The notes under the pieces were generated by a model. It did no database searches and was not told the DNA's origin. It saw only the letters and a program-made list of their open reading frames with translations. This document shows, piece after piece, positions 32,994 through 41,543 of a DNA stretch of 64,000 nt. A program made the translations under genes and the position numbers. The first letter of the stretch is position 1. Each line of letters opens with the position of its first letter. The stretch comes from Mycobacterium sp. 852002-40037_SCH5390672 (lineage in GTDB: Bacteria > Actinomycetota > Actinomycetes > Mycobacteriales > Mycobacteriaceae), in assembly GCF_001665875.1 (NCBI RefSeq), contig NZ_LZTA01000116.1, positions 1-64,000 of the forward strand, written 5' to 3'.

Positions 32994-33531
32994 ATTCTTG
33001 GACGCCGTAGCCGGATTCGGCGTGACGTTCGGATCGATGTTCAAAAAGAATGTCACCGAGGAGTATCCGGAAAAGCCGGGCCCCGTCGCACCGCGCTATC
33101 ACGGCCGCCACCAGCTCAACCGCTACCCCGACGGTCTGGAGAAATGCATCGGGTGCGAATTGTGCGCCTGGGCATGCCCTGCCGACGCGATCTACGTCGA
33201 GGGCGCGGACAACACCGAGGAACTCAGGTATTCGCCCGGGGAACGCTACGGCCGGGTCTACCAGATCAACTACCTGCGATGCATCGGCTGCGGACTGTGC
33301 ATCGAGGCCTGCCCTACCCGGGCGCTGACAATGACCAATGACTACGAGATGGCCGACGACAACCGCGCCGACCTGATCTACGAAAAGGACCGGCTGCTGG
33401 CGCCGCTGCTGCAAGACATGCTCGCGCCACCGCACCCCAGGACCGCCGGCGCCACCGACAAGGACTATTACCAGGGCAATGTGACCGCACAGGGCTTGCG
33501 GGAGATCCAGCAGACCGGAGACTCCCGGTGA
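32986..33531 (+). CDS. nuoI: NADH-quinone oxidoreductase subunit I
   Basis: A ferredoxin-like Q-module subunit with two [4Fe-4S] clusters (N6a and N6b), 181 residues. The ligands are in EKCIGCELCAWACPADAIYV and RCIGCGLCIEACPTRALTMT, the standard pair. The start is GTG at 32986 within the end of nuoH, preceded by AAGGAGAAAGC. Its stop overlaps nuoJ as GTGA. The C-terminal tail after the second cluster is about 70 residues, ending in QQTGDSR. Confidence 0.96.
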   Translation: MAKFLDAVAGFGVTFGSMFKKNVTEEYPEKPGPVAPRYHGRHQLNRYPDGLEKCIGCELCAWACPADAIYVEGADNTEELRYSPGERYGRVYQINYLRCIGCGLCIEACPTRALTMTNDYEMADDNRADLIYEKDRLLAPLLQDMLAPPHPRTAGATDKDYYQGNVTAQGLREIQQTGDSR

Positions 33532-34346
33532 CCGGATTGACCGGCCACGCCATTGCCGTGGCGTCCAGCTTCGCCGAAGACACCATCATCCGCACGTCCA
33601 CCGGCGAAGCGGTCGCCTTCTGGGTGCTGGGCGTCCTGGCCGTGATCGGCGCGATCGGGGTGGTAACCGCGGTCAACGCCGTGTACTCGGCGATGTTTTT
33701 GGCGATGACCATGATCGTCCTGGCCGTCTTCTACATGATCCAGGACGCACTGTTCTTGGGTGTAGTTCAGGTCGTCGTCTACACCGGCGCGGTCATGATG
33801 CTGTTCTTGTTCGTGCTGATGCTCATCGGTGTGGACTCCGCGGAATCGCTCAAGGAGGCGCTGCGCGGTCAGCGCATCGCCGGCGTGGCGGCCGGTATGG
33901 GGTTCGGCATTCTGCTCATCGCCGCCATTGGCAACGTGGCCACCGGCGGTTTCGCCGGCCTGACCACCGCCAACGCCAACGGCAACGTGGAAGGGCTGGC
34001 GGCGCTTATCTTTTCGCGGTACGTGTGGGCATTCGAGCTGACCAGCGCGCTGCTGATCACGGCGGCCATCGGCGCAATGGTGCTGGCGCACCGCGAGCGG
34101 TTCGAGCGCCGCAAGACGCAGCGCGAGTTCTCCCAGGAACGTTTCCAGCCGGGCGGGCACCCCACGCCGATGCCCAGCCCCGGTGTCTACGCACGCCACA
34201 ACGCCGTCGACGTGGCCGCGTTGCTGCCGGACGGCTCGTACTCGAAGCTTTCGGTGTCGCCGATACTGCAAAGCCGCGGCGCCGACGGCAAGAAGACCCC
34301 GTCCACCGAGCCGAGCCCGAGTCTCTCCCAAGGCGGTACGTCGTGA
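33528..34346 (+). CDS. nuoJ: NADH-quinone oxidoreductase subunit J
   Basis: A membrane subunit of complex I, 272 residues with five predicted transmembrane segments. The third helix region, LFLGVVQVVVYTGAVMMLFL, carries the pi-bulge segment that switches between states during turnover. The last hundred or so residues form a soluble tail (LAHRERFERRKTQREFSQER onward), longer than the E. coli subunit and typical of actinobacteria. GTG at 33528 overlaps nuoI, and its TGA overlaps the nuoK GTG. Confidence 0.93.
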   Translation: MTGLTGHAIAVASSFAEDTIIRTSTGEAVAFWVLGVLAVIGAIGVVTAVNAVYSAMFLAMTMIVLAVFYMIQDALFLGVVQVVVYTGAVMMLFLFVLMLIGVDSAESLKEALRGQRIAGVAAGMGFGILLIAAIGNVATGGFAGLTTANANGNVEGLAALIFSRYVWAFELTSALLITAAIGAMVLAHRERFERRKTQREFSQERFQPGGHPTPMPSPGVYARHNAVDVAALLPDGSYSKLSVSPILQSRGADGKKTPSTEPSPSLSQGGTS

Positions 34347-34642
34347 ATCCGGCTAATTACCTGTATCTTTCGGCGCTGCTGTTCACCATCGGGGCCTCCG
34401 GTGTGTTGTTGCGCCGCAACGCCATCGTGATGTTCATGTGCGTCGAGCTGATGCTCAACGCGGTCAACCTCGCGTTCGTCACGTTCGCGCGGATGCACGG
34501 CCACCTGGACGGGCAGATGATCGCGTTCTTCACGATGGTCGTCGCCGCCTGCGAAGTGGTCATCGGCCTGGCAATCATCATGACCATCTTCCGTACCCGC
34601 AAATCGGCGTCCGTCGACGACGCGAATCTACTCAAAGGCTGA
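34343..34642 (+). CDS. nuoK: NADH-quinone oxidoreductase subunit K
   Basis: A small MrpC-like membrane subunit of 99 residues with three transmembrane helices. The two buried glutamates used for proton transfer are visible at about residue 35 (FMCVELMLNAVNLAF) and 71 (VAACEVVIGLAI). GTG at 34343 overlaps the nuoJ stop. The frame continues upstream inside nuoJ but only this start gives the family length. It ends 11 bases before nuoL. Confidence 0.94.
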   Translation: MNPANYLYLSALLFTIGASGVLLRRNAIVMFMCVELMLNAVNLAFVTFARMHGHLDGQMIAFFTMVVAACEVVIGLAIIMTIFRTRKSASVDDANLLKG

Positions 34643-34653
34643 GAAGCGCCACA

Positions 34654-36555
34654 GTGACGAACCTTATTGGGACTCAATCCACCTGGCTGCTGGTGGCGCT
34701 GCCATTGGCTGGCGCCGCAATCCTGCTGTTCGGCGGGCGACGCACCGACCGGTGGGGGCATTGGCTGGGCTGCGCTACCGCGCTCGCGGCATTCGGGGTG
34801 GGCCTGAGTCTGCTGGGCGAGTTGCTCGGCCGCGCCGCCGACCACCGCTTCATCCACCAGACGGTGTTCAGCTGGATCCCCGTCGGCCAGCTCCGGGTGG
34901 ACCTTGGGTTGCAAATCGACCAGCTGTCGGTGTGTTTCGTACTGCTGATCTCCGGGGTCGGGTCACTGATCCACATCTATTCGGTCGCCTATATGGCCGA
35001 AGACTTAGACCGCCGAAGGTTTTTCGGCTATCTCAACCTGTTCCTGGCCTCGATGCTGCTGCTGGTCGTCGCCGACAACTACGTGGTGCTCTATGTCGGC
35101 TGGGAAGGCGTCGGGCTGGCGTCGTACCTGCTGATCGGGTTCTGGTACCACAAGCCGACGGCGGCCACCGCGGCCAAGAAGGCATTCGTGATGAACCGGG
35201 TCGGCGACGCCGGGCTGGCCCTGGGAATGTTCTTGATGTTCAGCACCTTCGGCACCCTGTCGTATGCCGGGGTTTTCGCCGGCGCACCGGCGGCCGGGCG
35301 CGGCGCGCTGACCGCCATGGGATTGCTGTTGCTGTTGGGCGCCTGCGCCAAGTCCGCGCAAGTCCCGCTGCAGGCCTGGCTGGGTGACGCCATGGAGGGC
35401 CCGACGCCGGTGTCCGCGCTGATCCACGCCGCCACCATGGTGACCGCCGGGGTCTATCTGATCGTGCGGTCCAACCCGCTGTACAACCTGTCCCCCGATG
35501 CGCAGCTGGCCGTGGTCATCGTGGGTGCGGTCACGCTGCTGCTCGGAGCGTTCATCGGTTGCGTCAAGGACGACATCAAGCGGGCGCTGGCGGCATCGAC
35601 GATGAGCCAGATCGGCTACATGGTGCTCGCGGCCGGCCTGGGTCCGGCGGGCTACGCCTTCGCGATCATGCACCTACTAACCCACGGTTTCTTCAAGGCC
35701 GGCCTGTTCCTCGGCTCCGGCGCGGTGATTCACGCGATGCACGAAGAACAGGACATGCGCCGCTACGGCGGACTGCGTGCGGCGCTGCCCATCACGTTCG
35801 TCACCTTCGGTCTGGGATACCTGGCCATCATCGGTGTGCCGCCGTTCGCCGGCTTCTACTCCAAGGACGCCATCATCGAGGCCGCGCTCGGCACCGGCGG
35901 CATCCGCGGCTACCTGCTGGGCGGCGCGGCGCTGCTGGGTGCCGGCGTCACCGCGTTCTACATGACGCGCGTGATGCTGATGACCTTCTTCGGCAAGAAG
36001 CGCTGGGCGCCGGGCGCCCACCCCCACGAGGCGCCGGGCCTGATGACGTGGCCGATGATCCTGCTGGCCCTCGGCTCGGTGTTCTCCGGTGGCCTGCTGG
36101 CGGTGGGCGGCACCCTGCAACGCTGGCTCGAACCCGTCGTCGGAAAGCACGAAGAAGTCACCCACGCCGCCCCGGCCTGGGTGAGCACCGCGCTGGCACT
36201 GGGTGTGGTCGTCATCGGCATCGCGGTGGCCTACCGGTTGTACGCGAACACACCGATCCCCCGGGTGGCTCCGCTCTCGGTCTCCGCGTTGACGACGGCG
36301 GTGCGCAAGGACTTCTACGGCGACGCCTTCAACGAGGAGGTGTTCATGCGACCCGGCGCGCAACTGACTCACGCGCTTGTCGACGTCGACAACGCGGGTG
36401 TCGACGGCTCGGTCAACGCGCTGGCGGCACTGGTGAGTTCGACGTCAAATCGGCTGCGGGGGCTGCAAACCGGCTTCGCCCGCAACTACGCATTGTCGAT
36501 GCTGACGGGCGCGGTGCTGGTGGTCGCGCTGATCCTGGCGGTGAAACTGTGGTGA
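34654..36555 (+). CDS. nuoL: NADH-quinone oxidoreductase subunit L
   Basis: The distal antiporter-like proton-pumping subunit, 633 residues, equal to the M. tuberculosis length. Core pump residues lie in YVGWEGVGLASYLLIGFWY (Glu), KKAFVMNRVGDAGL (Lys), QVPLQAWLGDAMEGPTPVSA and LIHAATMVTAGVYL (His). A long amphipathic lateral helix is expected near the C-terminus. GTG at 34654 is chosen, because upstream codons translate nuoK out of frame. No strong ribosome site precedes it, so coupling to nuoK is likely. Confidence 0.95.
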   Translation: MTNLIGTQSTWLLVALPLAGAAILLFGGRRTDRWGHWLGCATALAAFGVGLSLLGELLGRAADHRFIHQTVFSWIPVGQLRVDLGLQIDQLSVCFVLLISGVGSLIHIYSVAYMAEDLDRRRFFGYLNLFLASMLLLVVADNYVVLYVGWEGVGLASYLLIGFWYHKPTAATAAKKAFVMNRVGDAGLALGMFLMFSTFGTLSYAGVFAGAPAAGRGALTAMGLLLLLGACAKSAQVPLQAWLGDAMEGPTPVSALIHAATMVTAGVYLIVRSNPLYNLSPDAQLAVVIVGAVTLLLGAFIGCVKDDIKRALAASTMSQIGYMVLAAGLGPAGYAFAIMHLLTHGFFKAGLFLGSGAVIHAMHEEQDMRRYGGLRAALPITFVTFGLGYLAIIGVPPFAGFYSKDAIIEAALGTGGIRGYLLGGAALLGAGVTAFYMTRVMLMTFFGKKRWAPGAHPHEAPGLMTWPMILLALGSVFSGGLLAVGGTLQRWLEPVVGKHEEVTHAAPAWVSTALALGVVVIGIAVAYRLYANTPIPRVAPLSVSALTTAVRKDFYGDAFNEEVFMRPGAQLTHALVDVDNAGVDGSVNALAALVSSTSNRLRGLQTGFARNYALSMLTGAVLVVALILAVKLW

Positions 36556-36560
36556 GCCGG

Positions 36561-36604
36561 GCCGACGACCACGCGAAGCGAAGCGATGTAGAGGAGCGGC
36601 GCCG
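36561..36604 (+). repeat. MIRU-like dispersed repeat, variant (copy 4)
   Basis: The most divergent copy: GCCGACGACCACGCGAAGCG, then AAGCGATGTAGAGGAGCGGC and GCCG, ending at the nuoM GTG start at 36605. GATGTAGAGGAGC replaces the GATGAGGAGGAGC of the other copies, yet GAGGAG is kept as the ribosome site. It occupies nearly the entire 49-base gap between nuoL and nuoM. Confidence 0.65.
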
Positions 36605-38191
36605 GTGAATAACGTTCCGTGGCTGAGCGTGCTGTGGCTGGTGCCGCTGGCCGGCTCCGTGCTGATCATCCTCATGCCGCCCGGGTTGCGACAGCTCGCC
36701 AAGTGGACGGGTCTGGTCTTCGGCGTCCTGACCCTGGCGGTGGCGGTCGTCGTCACCGTCGGGTTCAAGTCCGGTGGCGCGCCGTATCAATTCGTCGAAA
36801 GCCACCAGTGGATACCGGCTTTCGGTGCCGGCTACACCCTGGGAGTGGACGGCATCGCGGTGGTGCTGGTGCTGCTGACCGCGGTGCTGATTCCGGTGCT
36901 ACAGGTGGCCGGCTGGAACGACGGGGGCGAGCGCAGCCGCAGCGTGCAGGCCTACATCGCGCTGACGCTGGCCATCGAGTCGATGGTGCTGATCTCGGTC
37001 GTCGCCCTGGACGTGTTGCTGTTCTACGTGTTCTTCGAGGCCATGCTCGTCCCGATGTACTTCCTGATCGGAGGTTTCGGCGGCGGCTCGGGCAGGTCAC
37101 GCGCCGCGGTGAAGTTCTTGTTGTACAACCTGTTCGGCGGGCTGATCATGCTGGCCGCGGTCATCGGGCTGTATGTGGTGACCTCGCAGCACGGTTCGGG
37201 CACTTTCGACTTCCGCGAGATCGTGGCCGGTGTCGCTTCCGGCCGTTATGGCGCGGACTCCGCGGTGTTCAAGGCGTTGTTCCTGGGCTTCATGTTCGCG
37301 TTCGCGATCAAGGCCCCGCTGTGGCCGTTCCACCGCTGGCTGCCCGACGCCGCGGTCGAGGCCACCCCGGCGACCGCGGTGCTGATGATGGCGGTGATGG
37401 ACAAGGTCGGCACCTTCGGCATGCTGCGCTACTGCCTGCAGCTGTTCCCCGGCGCCTCAACATATTTCCGGCCGCTGATCGTCGTGCTGGCGGTCATCGG
37501 GGTGATCTACGGCGCGATCGTCGCCATCGGCCAGACCGACATCATGCGCCTGATCGCCTACACCTCGATCTCGCACTTCGGATTCATCATCCTGGGCATC
37601 TTCGTGATGACCAGCCAGGGGCAGAGCGGGTCGACGCTCTACATGCTCAACCACGGCCTGTCCACGGCGGCGGTGTTCCTGATCGCCGGGTTCCTGATAT
37701 CGCGGCACGGCGGCAGCCGGGCAATCGCCGACTACGGAGGCGTGCAGAAGGTGGCGCCCGTGTTGGCGGGCACCTTCCTGGTATCTGCCATGGCCACTCT
37801 GTCACTGCCCGGCCTCGCGCCGTTCATCAGCGAATTCCTGGTCCTGTTGGGAACTTTCAACCGGTACTGGCTGGCCGCCGGATTCGGGGTCACCGCGCTG
37901 GTGCTCTCGGCCGTCTACATGTTGTGGTTGTACCAGCGGGTGATGACCGGACCGGTGGCCGCCGGCAACGAGAAGATCGGCGATCTGCGCGCACGCGAAT
38001 TGGTTGTCGTCGCACCGTTGATCGCGCTGCTGCTGGTGCTCGGGATCTACCCCAAGCCCGTACTCGACATCATCAATCCCGCCGTCGAGAACACCATGAC
38101 CACCATCGGCCAGCACGACCCCAAGCCGACCGTCCCGATGGGAACACCCAGATCGGTCGACGTACCCCGGACCGCTGAAGGACCGCGATGA
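36605..38191 (+). CDS. nuoM: NADH-quinone oxidoreductase subunit M
   Basis: The second antiporter-like pump subunit, 528 residues with about 14 membrane segments. The key Glu is in LLFYVFFEAMLVPMYFLIGG, and central Lys and His residues are in AFAIKAPLWPFHRWLPDAAV and EATPATAVLMMAVMDKVG. The later IAYTSISHFGFIILGIF helix has the broken-helix signature. The C-terminal tail is soluble. GTG at 36605 follows the repeat-borne GAGGAGCGGCG. Its stop overlaps nuoN as ATGA. Confidence 0.95.
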   Translation: MNNVPWLSVLWLVPLAGSVLIILMPPGLRQLAKWTGLVFGVLTLAVAVVVTVGFKSGGAPYQFVESHQWIPAFGAGYTLGVDGIAVVLVLLTAVLIPVLQVAGWNDGGERSRSVQAYIALTLAIESMVLISVVALDVLLFYVFFEAMLVPMYFLIGGFGGGSGRSRAAVKFLLYNLFGGLIMLAAVIGLYVVTSQHGSGTFDFREIVAGVASGRYGADSAVFKALFLGFMFAFAIKAPLWPFHRWLPDAAVEATPATAVLMMAVMDKVGTFGMLRYCLQLFPGASTYFRPLIVVLAVIGVIYGAIVAIGQTDIMRLIAYTSISHFGFIILGIFVMTSQGQSGSTLYMLNHGLSTAAVFLIAGFLISRHGGSRAIADYGGVQKVAPVLAGTFLVSAMATLSLPGLAPFISEFLVLLGTFNRYWLAAGFGVTALVLSAVYMLWLYQRVMTGPVAAGNEKIGDLRARELVVVAPLIALLLVLGIYPKPVLDIINPAVENTMTTIGQHDPKPTVPMGTPRSVDVPRTAEGPR

Positions 38192-39777
38192 CCCTCCCTA
38201 CCCCGAGCATCGAGTACTTCCTGCTGTGCCCGACACTCATCGTGTTCGGCGTCGCTGTGGTGGGTGTCCTCGCGGAAGCGTTCCTGCCCAGGCGAATTCG
38301 CTACGCCGCGCAGGTGACGCTCGCCCTCGGCGGCTTGATCGCGGCGTTCGTCGCGGTCATCGCCGTGAGCCGCTCGATTCAGAGCTCCGGGCGCGCCGCG
38401 GTTTTGGGCGCCATGGCCATCGACCGGCCGACGCTGTATCTGCAGGGCACCGTGCTGCTGGTCGCGGTGATGGCGGTCATCTTCATCGCCGAACGCACCC
38501 AAGCCACGGCGGACAGCAAGATCTCCGTGGGCGTCGGCACGGCCGGCTCGGGTGGCCTGGACTCCTTTACCTCGCAGGCATCGGCGGTGCCCGACAGCGA
38601 CGCCGAGCGGGAGGCCGAGCGGGCCGGAGCCGCCCAGACGGAGCTGTTCCCCCTGGCGCTGCTGTCGGTCGGCGGCATGATGGTCTTCCCCGCATCCAAC
38701 GACCTGTTGACCATGTTCGTCGCGCTGGAAGTGTTGTCCCTGCCGCTGTACCTGATGTGCGGCCTGGCCCGTCATCGCCGCCTGCTCTCGCAGGAAGCGG
38801 CGATGAAATACTTTCTGCTGGGCGCATTTTCGTCGGCGTTCTTCCTCTACGGCGTGGCACTGCTTTACGGCGCGACCGGCACGCTGCTGCTGACCGGTAT
38901 CCGCGATGCCCTTGCCGCGCGCGGCGACACGTCGATGGCGCTGGTCGGTGTGGCGCTGCTGTCGGTCGGTCTGCTGTTCAAGGTCGGCGCCGTTCCGTTC
39001 CACTCGTGGATTCCCGACGTGTACCAGGGTGCGCCCACCCCCATCACCGGATTCATGGCCGCCGCCACCAAGGTCGCGGCTTTTGGTGCGCTGCTTCGGG
39101 TGATCTACGTGGCGCTGCCGCCGCTGCACGATCAATGGCGCCCGGTGCTGTGGACCATCTCCATCCTGACCATGGCGGTGGGCACCATCACCGCGGTGAA
39201 CCAGACCGACGTCAAACGCATGCTGGCCTATTCGTCGGTCGCCCACGTTGGATTCATCCTCACCGGAGTCATCGCCGACAACCACACGGGCCTGTCCGCC
39301 ACGTTGTTCTATCTGCTGGCCTACAGCTTCAGCACCGTCGGCGCGTTCGCCATCGTCGGCCTGATCCGCGACGCCGACGGGGTCGAGGACGCCACCCTCT
39401 CGCACTGGGCGGGGCTGGGGCAGCGCTCACCCATTGTGGGCGTGATGTTTTCGATGTTCCTGTTGGCCTTCGCCGGCATCCCCCTGACCAGTGGATTCGT
39501 CAGCAAGCTCGCCGTGTTCAAGGCCGCCGCCCAGGGTGGCGCCGCGCCTCTGGTGATCGTCGGCGTGGTCGCCAGCGGGGTCGCCGCCTACTTCTACGTG
39601 CGGGTGATCGTGTCGATGTTCTTCACCGAAGCGACCGAGCACACCCCGCACGTGGTGGCGCCGGGCATCTTGAGCAAGGCCGCGATCGCGGTGTGCGCCG
39701 CGGTCACCGTGGTGCTGGGTATCTTCCCGCAGCCGCTGCTGGATCTTGCCGACCGGGCCGCGGTGCTGCTGCACTGA
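38188..39777 (+). CDS. nuoN: NADH-quinone oxidoreductase subunit N
   Basis: The third antiporter-like pump subunit, 529 residues and the last gene of the operon. Marks are FVALEVLSLPLYLMCGLARH (Glu), AMKYFLLGAFSSAFFLYGVA, FKVGAVPFHSWIPDVYQGAP (Lys, His) and KRMLAYSSVAHVGFILTGV. An extra hydrophilic loop (about 110-150, with ADSKISVGVGTAGSGGLDSF and an acidic stretch) is found in actinobacterial NuoN. ATG at 38188 overlaps nuoM. Its TGA lies in a strong hairpin shared with the convergent gene. Confidence 0.95.
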   Translation: MTLPTPSIEYFLLCPTLIVFGVAVVGVLAEAFLPRRIRYAAQVTLALGGLIAAFVAVIAVSRSIQSSGRAAVLGAMAIDRPTLYLQGTVLLVAVMAVIFIAERTQATADSKISVGVGTAGSGGLDSFTSQASAVPDSDAEREAERAGAAQTELFPLALLSVGGMMVFPASNDLLTMFVALEVLSLPLYLMCGLARHRRLLSQEAAMKYFLLGAFSSAFFLYGVALLYGATGTLLLTGIRDALAARGDTSMALVGVALLSVGLLFKVGAVPFHSWIPDVYQGAPTPITGFMAAATKVAAFGALLRVIYVALPPLHDQWRPVLWTISILTMAVGTITAVNQTDVKRMLAYSSVAHVGFILTGVIADNHTGLSATLFYLLAYSFSTVGAFAIVGLIRDADGVEDATLSHWAGLGQRSPIVGVMFSMFLLAFAGIPLTSGFVSKLAVFKAAAQGGAAPLVIVGVVASGVAAYFYVRVIVSMFFTEATEHTPHVVAPGILSKAAIAVCAAVTVVLGIFPQPLLDLADRAAVLLH

Positions 39778-39803
39778 CGCTGACGTCGGGCGTCAGCGGT
39801 CAG
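39774..39803. terminator. Bidirectional hairpin at the end of the nuo operon
   Basis: CTGACGCTGACG (39774-39785) and CGTCAGCGGTCAG (39791-39803) pair along 12 bases with one bulged G and a 5-base loop. The stem contains the nuoN TGA and the TGA of the convergent membrane-protein gene, so it can end both messages. There is no T-run, as expected for mycobacteria. Function is inferred from symmetry and position. Confidence 0.65.
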
Positions 39804-40264
39804 CTCATGAACGGCCGGATCGCCAGCAGGTAAATCACCAACGCCCCCAGCGGGGCGACCAACGGCAACCACGGCAATTGCAGGGGAAACGACGTCGCAA
39901 CCAATCCGGCGAACGTAAACCCCAGGGCGCCAACCGCGGTCGGCCAGCTGTCCAGCACCACCGGGGCGGATGTACCGTCCGCGTGGCGGCACACCAGGTA
40001 GGCGGCGGCGCACAAGCCGGACAGCGCGACGAACATCACCGGCGGGCTGGACAGCGCGACGGTAACCGCCGCCAGCAGTACGGCAACCGTTGCGGCGCGA
40101 CGCAATACCGTGCCAACGGCGACCGCAATCAGCGCCGCCACCCAGGCGATAACGGCGGATCCGTGCCACCCGTCGGCGGCCAGTCCCACCATCAGCAGAC
40201 CGAAACCCGTCGCGAACACGGGTGCCCCTACCCGTGCCAACGTCACCACGCCGCCGCTATCCAC
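39800..40264 (-). CDS. Integral membrane protein (Rv3162c-like)
   Basis: A 154-residue very hydrophobic protein with about five membrane segments, for example GAPVFATGFGLLMVGLAADG, VIAWVAALIAVAVGTVL, ATVAVLLAAVTVALS and WLPLVAPLGALVIYLLAI. I see no catalytic motif. GTG at 40264 is chosen: it is preceded by GGGGGAGGTTAC and overlaps the stop of the DUF58 gene by 8 bases. It is the last gene of the MoxR cluster and probably a membrane partner of it. Function is unknown. Confidence 0.75.
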   Translation of the reverse strand: MDSGGVVTLARVGAPVFATGFGLLMVGLAADGWHGSAVIAWVAALIAVAVGTVLRRAATVAVLLAAVTVALSSPPVMFVALSGLCAAAYLVCRHADGTSAPVVLDSWPTAVGALGFTFAGLVATSFPLQLPWLPLVAPLGALVIYLLAIRPFMS

Positions 40265-41543
40265 GTAACCTCCCCCGCACCCGCCGACGTCGATCCGGCA
40301 ACACACCCATCGACTGCTCCAGTCCGCTATCCCCCGGCCACGACACGATGTCCACGCCGATGGTGGCCATGTCCCGATACATGGCGGAGCGCTGCAGCGC
40401 CCACATCCGATCCACCAAGGGATCCTGTTTGTCTTCGAACGGCGAACTATCGAGAATGTCGACGGCCAGCACGATATGGCCCCGCTTGCGCAGATTGATC
40501 AACGCCAAGGCGAATTCGGTGTCGAGCAAGGTGGAGAACGCGATGACTATCGCCCCGGCGGGAACCGCCGCGCGCGGCGCCAACGTACCCGTGGTGTGTT
40601 CGAAGCCGTCACCGGCGCCAAGGACGGTGTCGAGCACCCGATAGAACTGGCGCTGCCCGATGTCGGCACCAAGCCAGCGCGGGTGGTTTCCCCCGAGGGC
40701 GACAATGCCGGCCCGGTCACCGTGCCGCAACGCGGTTTGCACCACTTGCGCCGCGCCCCGAACGACTCGTTCGGTGGCCTCGGTCGCCGGACCCGCGGGC
40801 TGCCGATACCCATCGATCAGCACCACCACGTCGGCGGCGCGGTCGGTCAACCGCTGTGTCACGTGCAGTTGGCCGCGACGCGCACTCACCGGCCAATTCA
40901 CCGCGCGCAGTTGGTCACCGGGCACGTAAAGGCGAATGTCGGCGTATTCCACACCCGGACCGATATGGCGGGTCAGGTGGGCACCCAACCGGTCGAGCAG
41001 TTCGGTCTGCGGAATGGGAGTGGGTTGCGGCGGTGTCAACGGAAACACGATGACCTCGGCGGCCCCGACGACGGCCGTTCCGGTGAGCAGCCCACCGCGG
41101 GCAACGACGTCGATGCGGACCGCGATGGAATACCGACCCCAGCGCTGCACGGTTGCCGCGACGGTTTTCGCTTGGCCCGCATCGGATTCGGTGATTTCGA
41201 TCTCCATGCCCGCGATGTCCGCAACGGTGAGCTGCACGGCCGAGGCCCCGTCTTCTTCCGTCACCCATACCCTGACGTGTGCCTGCTCGTTTTCGAAACA
41301 ACGCTGGGTGTCGGGTTCACCGTGCACCCGAATCGTCGGGACCGGCCGTTGCCAACTGATCGAGCACAACACGCCGAGCAGTGGCGCCGCGAAGGCCATC
41401 AGCTGCCACTGGGCGCCGATCACGGCGGCGGCCATCGCAAACCCCGCGCAAGTGGCGATCGCCTTCGTCAATTCCGATGCGCGCCAGCGGAATTCGGCTC
41501 CAACGCTATGAGTCACGCCTGGCTCATCCGGGCTCTTGAGCAC
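40257..41543 (-). CDS. DUF58 domain protein (Rv3163c-like)
   Basis: A 428-residue membrane-anchored protein. Two adjacent hydrophobic segments near 28-65 (AIATCAGFAMAAAVIGAQW, LMAFAAPLLGVLCSI) precede a beta-rich domain. The DUF58 motif follows, VEYADIRLYVPGDQLRAVNW then RGQLHVTQRLTDRAADVVVL, which leads into a von Willebrand A-like fold. DUF58 proteins are regular partners of MoxR ATPases, probably in assembly or maturation of extracytoplasmic complexes. GTG at 41543 overlaps the moxR stop by 20 bases. Confidence 0.85.
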   Translation of the reverse strand: MLKSPDEPGVTHSVGAEFRWRASELTKAIATCAGFAMAAAVIGAQWQLMAFAAPLLGVLCSISWQRPVPTIRVHGEPDTQRCFENEQAHVRVWVTEEDGASAVQLTVADIAGMEIEITESDAGQAKTVAATVQRWGRYSIAVRIDVVARGGLLTGTAVVGAAEVIVFPLTPPQPTPIPQTELLDRLGAHLTRHIGPGVEYADIRLYVPGDQLRAVNWPVSARRGQLHVTQRLTDRAADVVVLIDGYRQPAGPATEATERVVRGAAQVVQTALRHGDRAGIVALGGNHPRWLGADIGQRQFYRVLDTVLGAGDGFEHTTGTLAPRAAVPAGAIVIAFSTLLDTEFALALINLRKRGHIVLAVDILDSSPFEDKQDPLVDRMWALQRSAMYRDMATIGVDIVSWPGDSGLEQSMGVLPDRRRRVRGRLRG

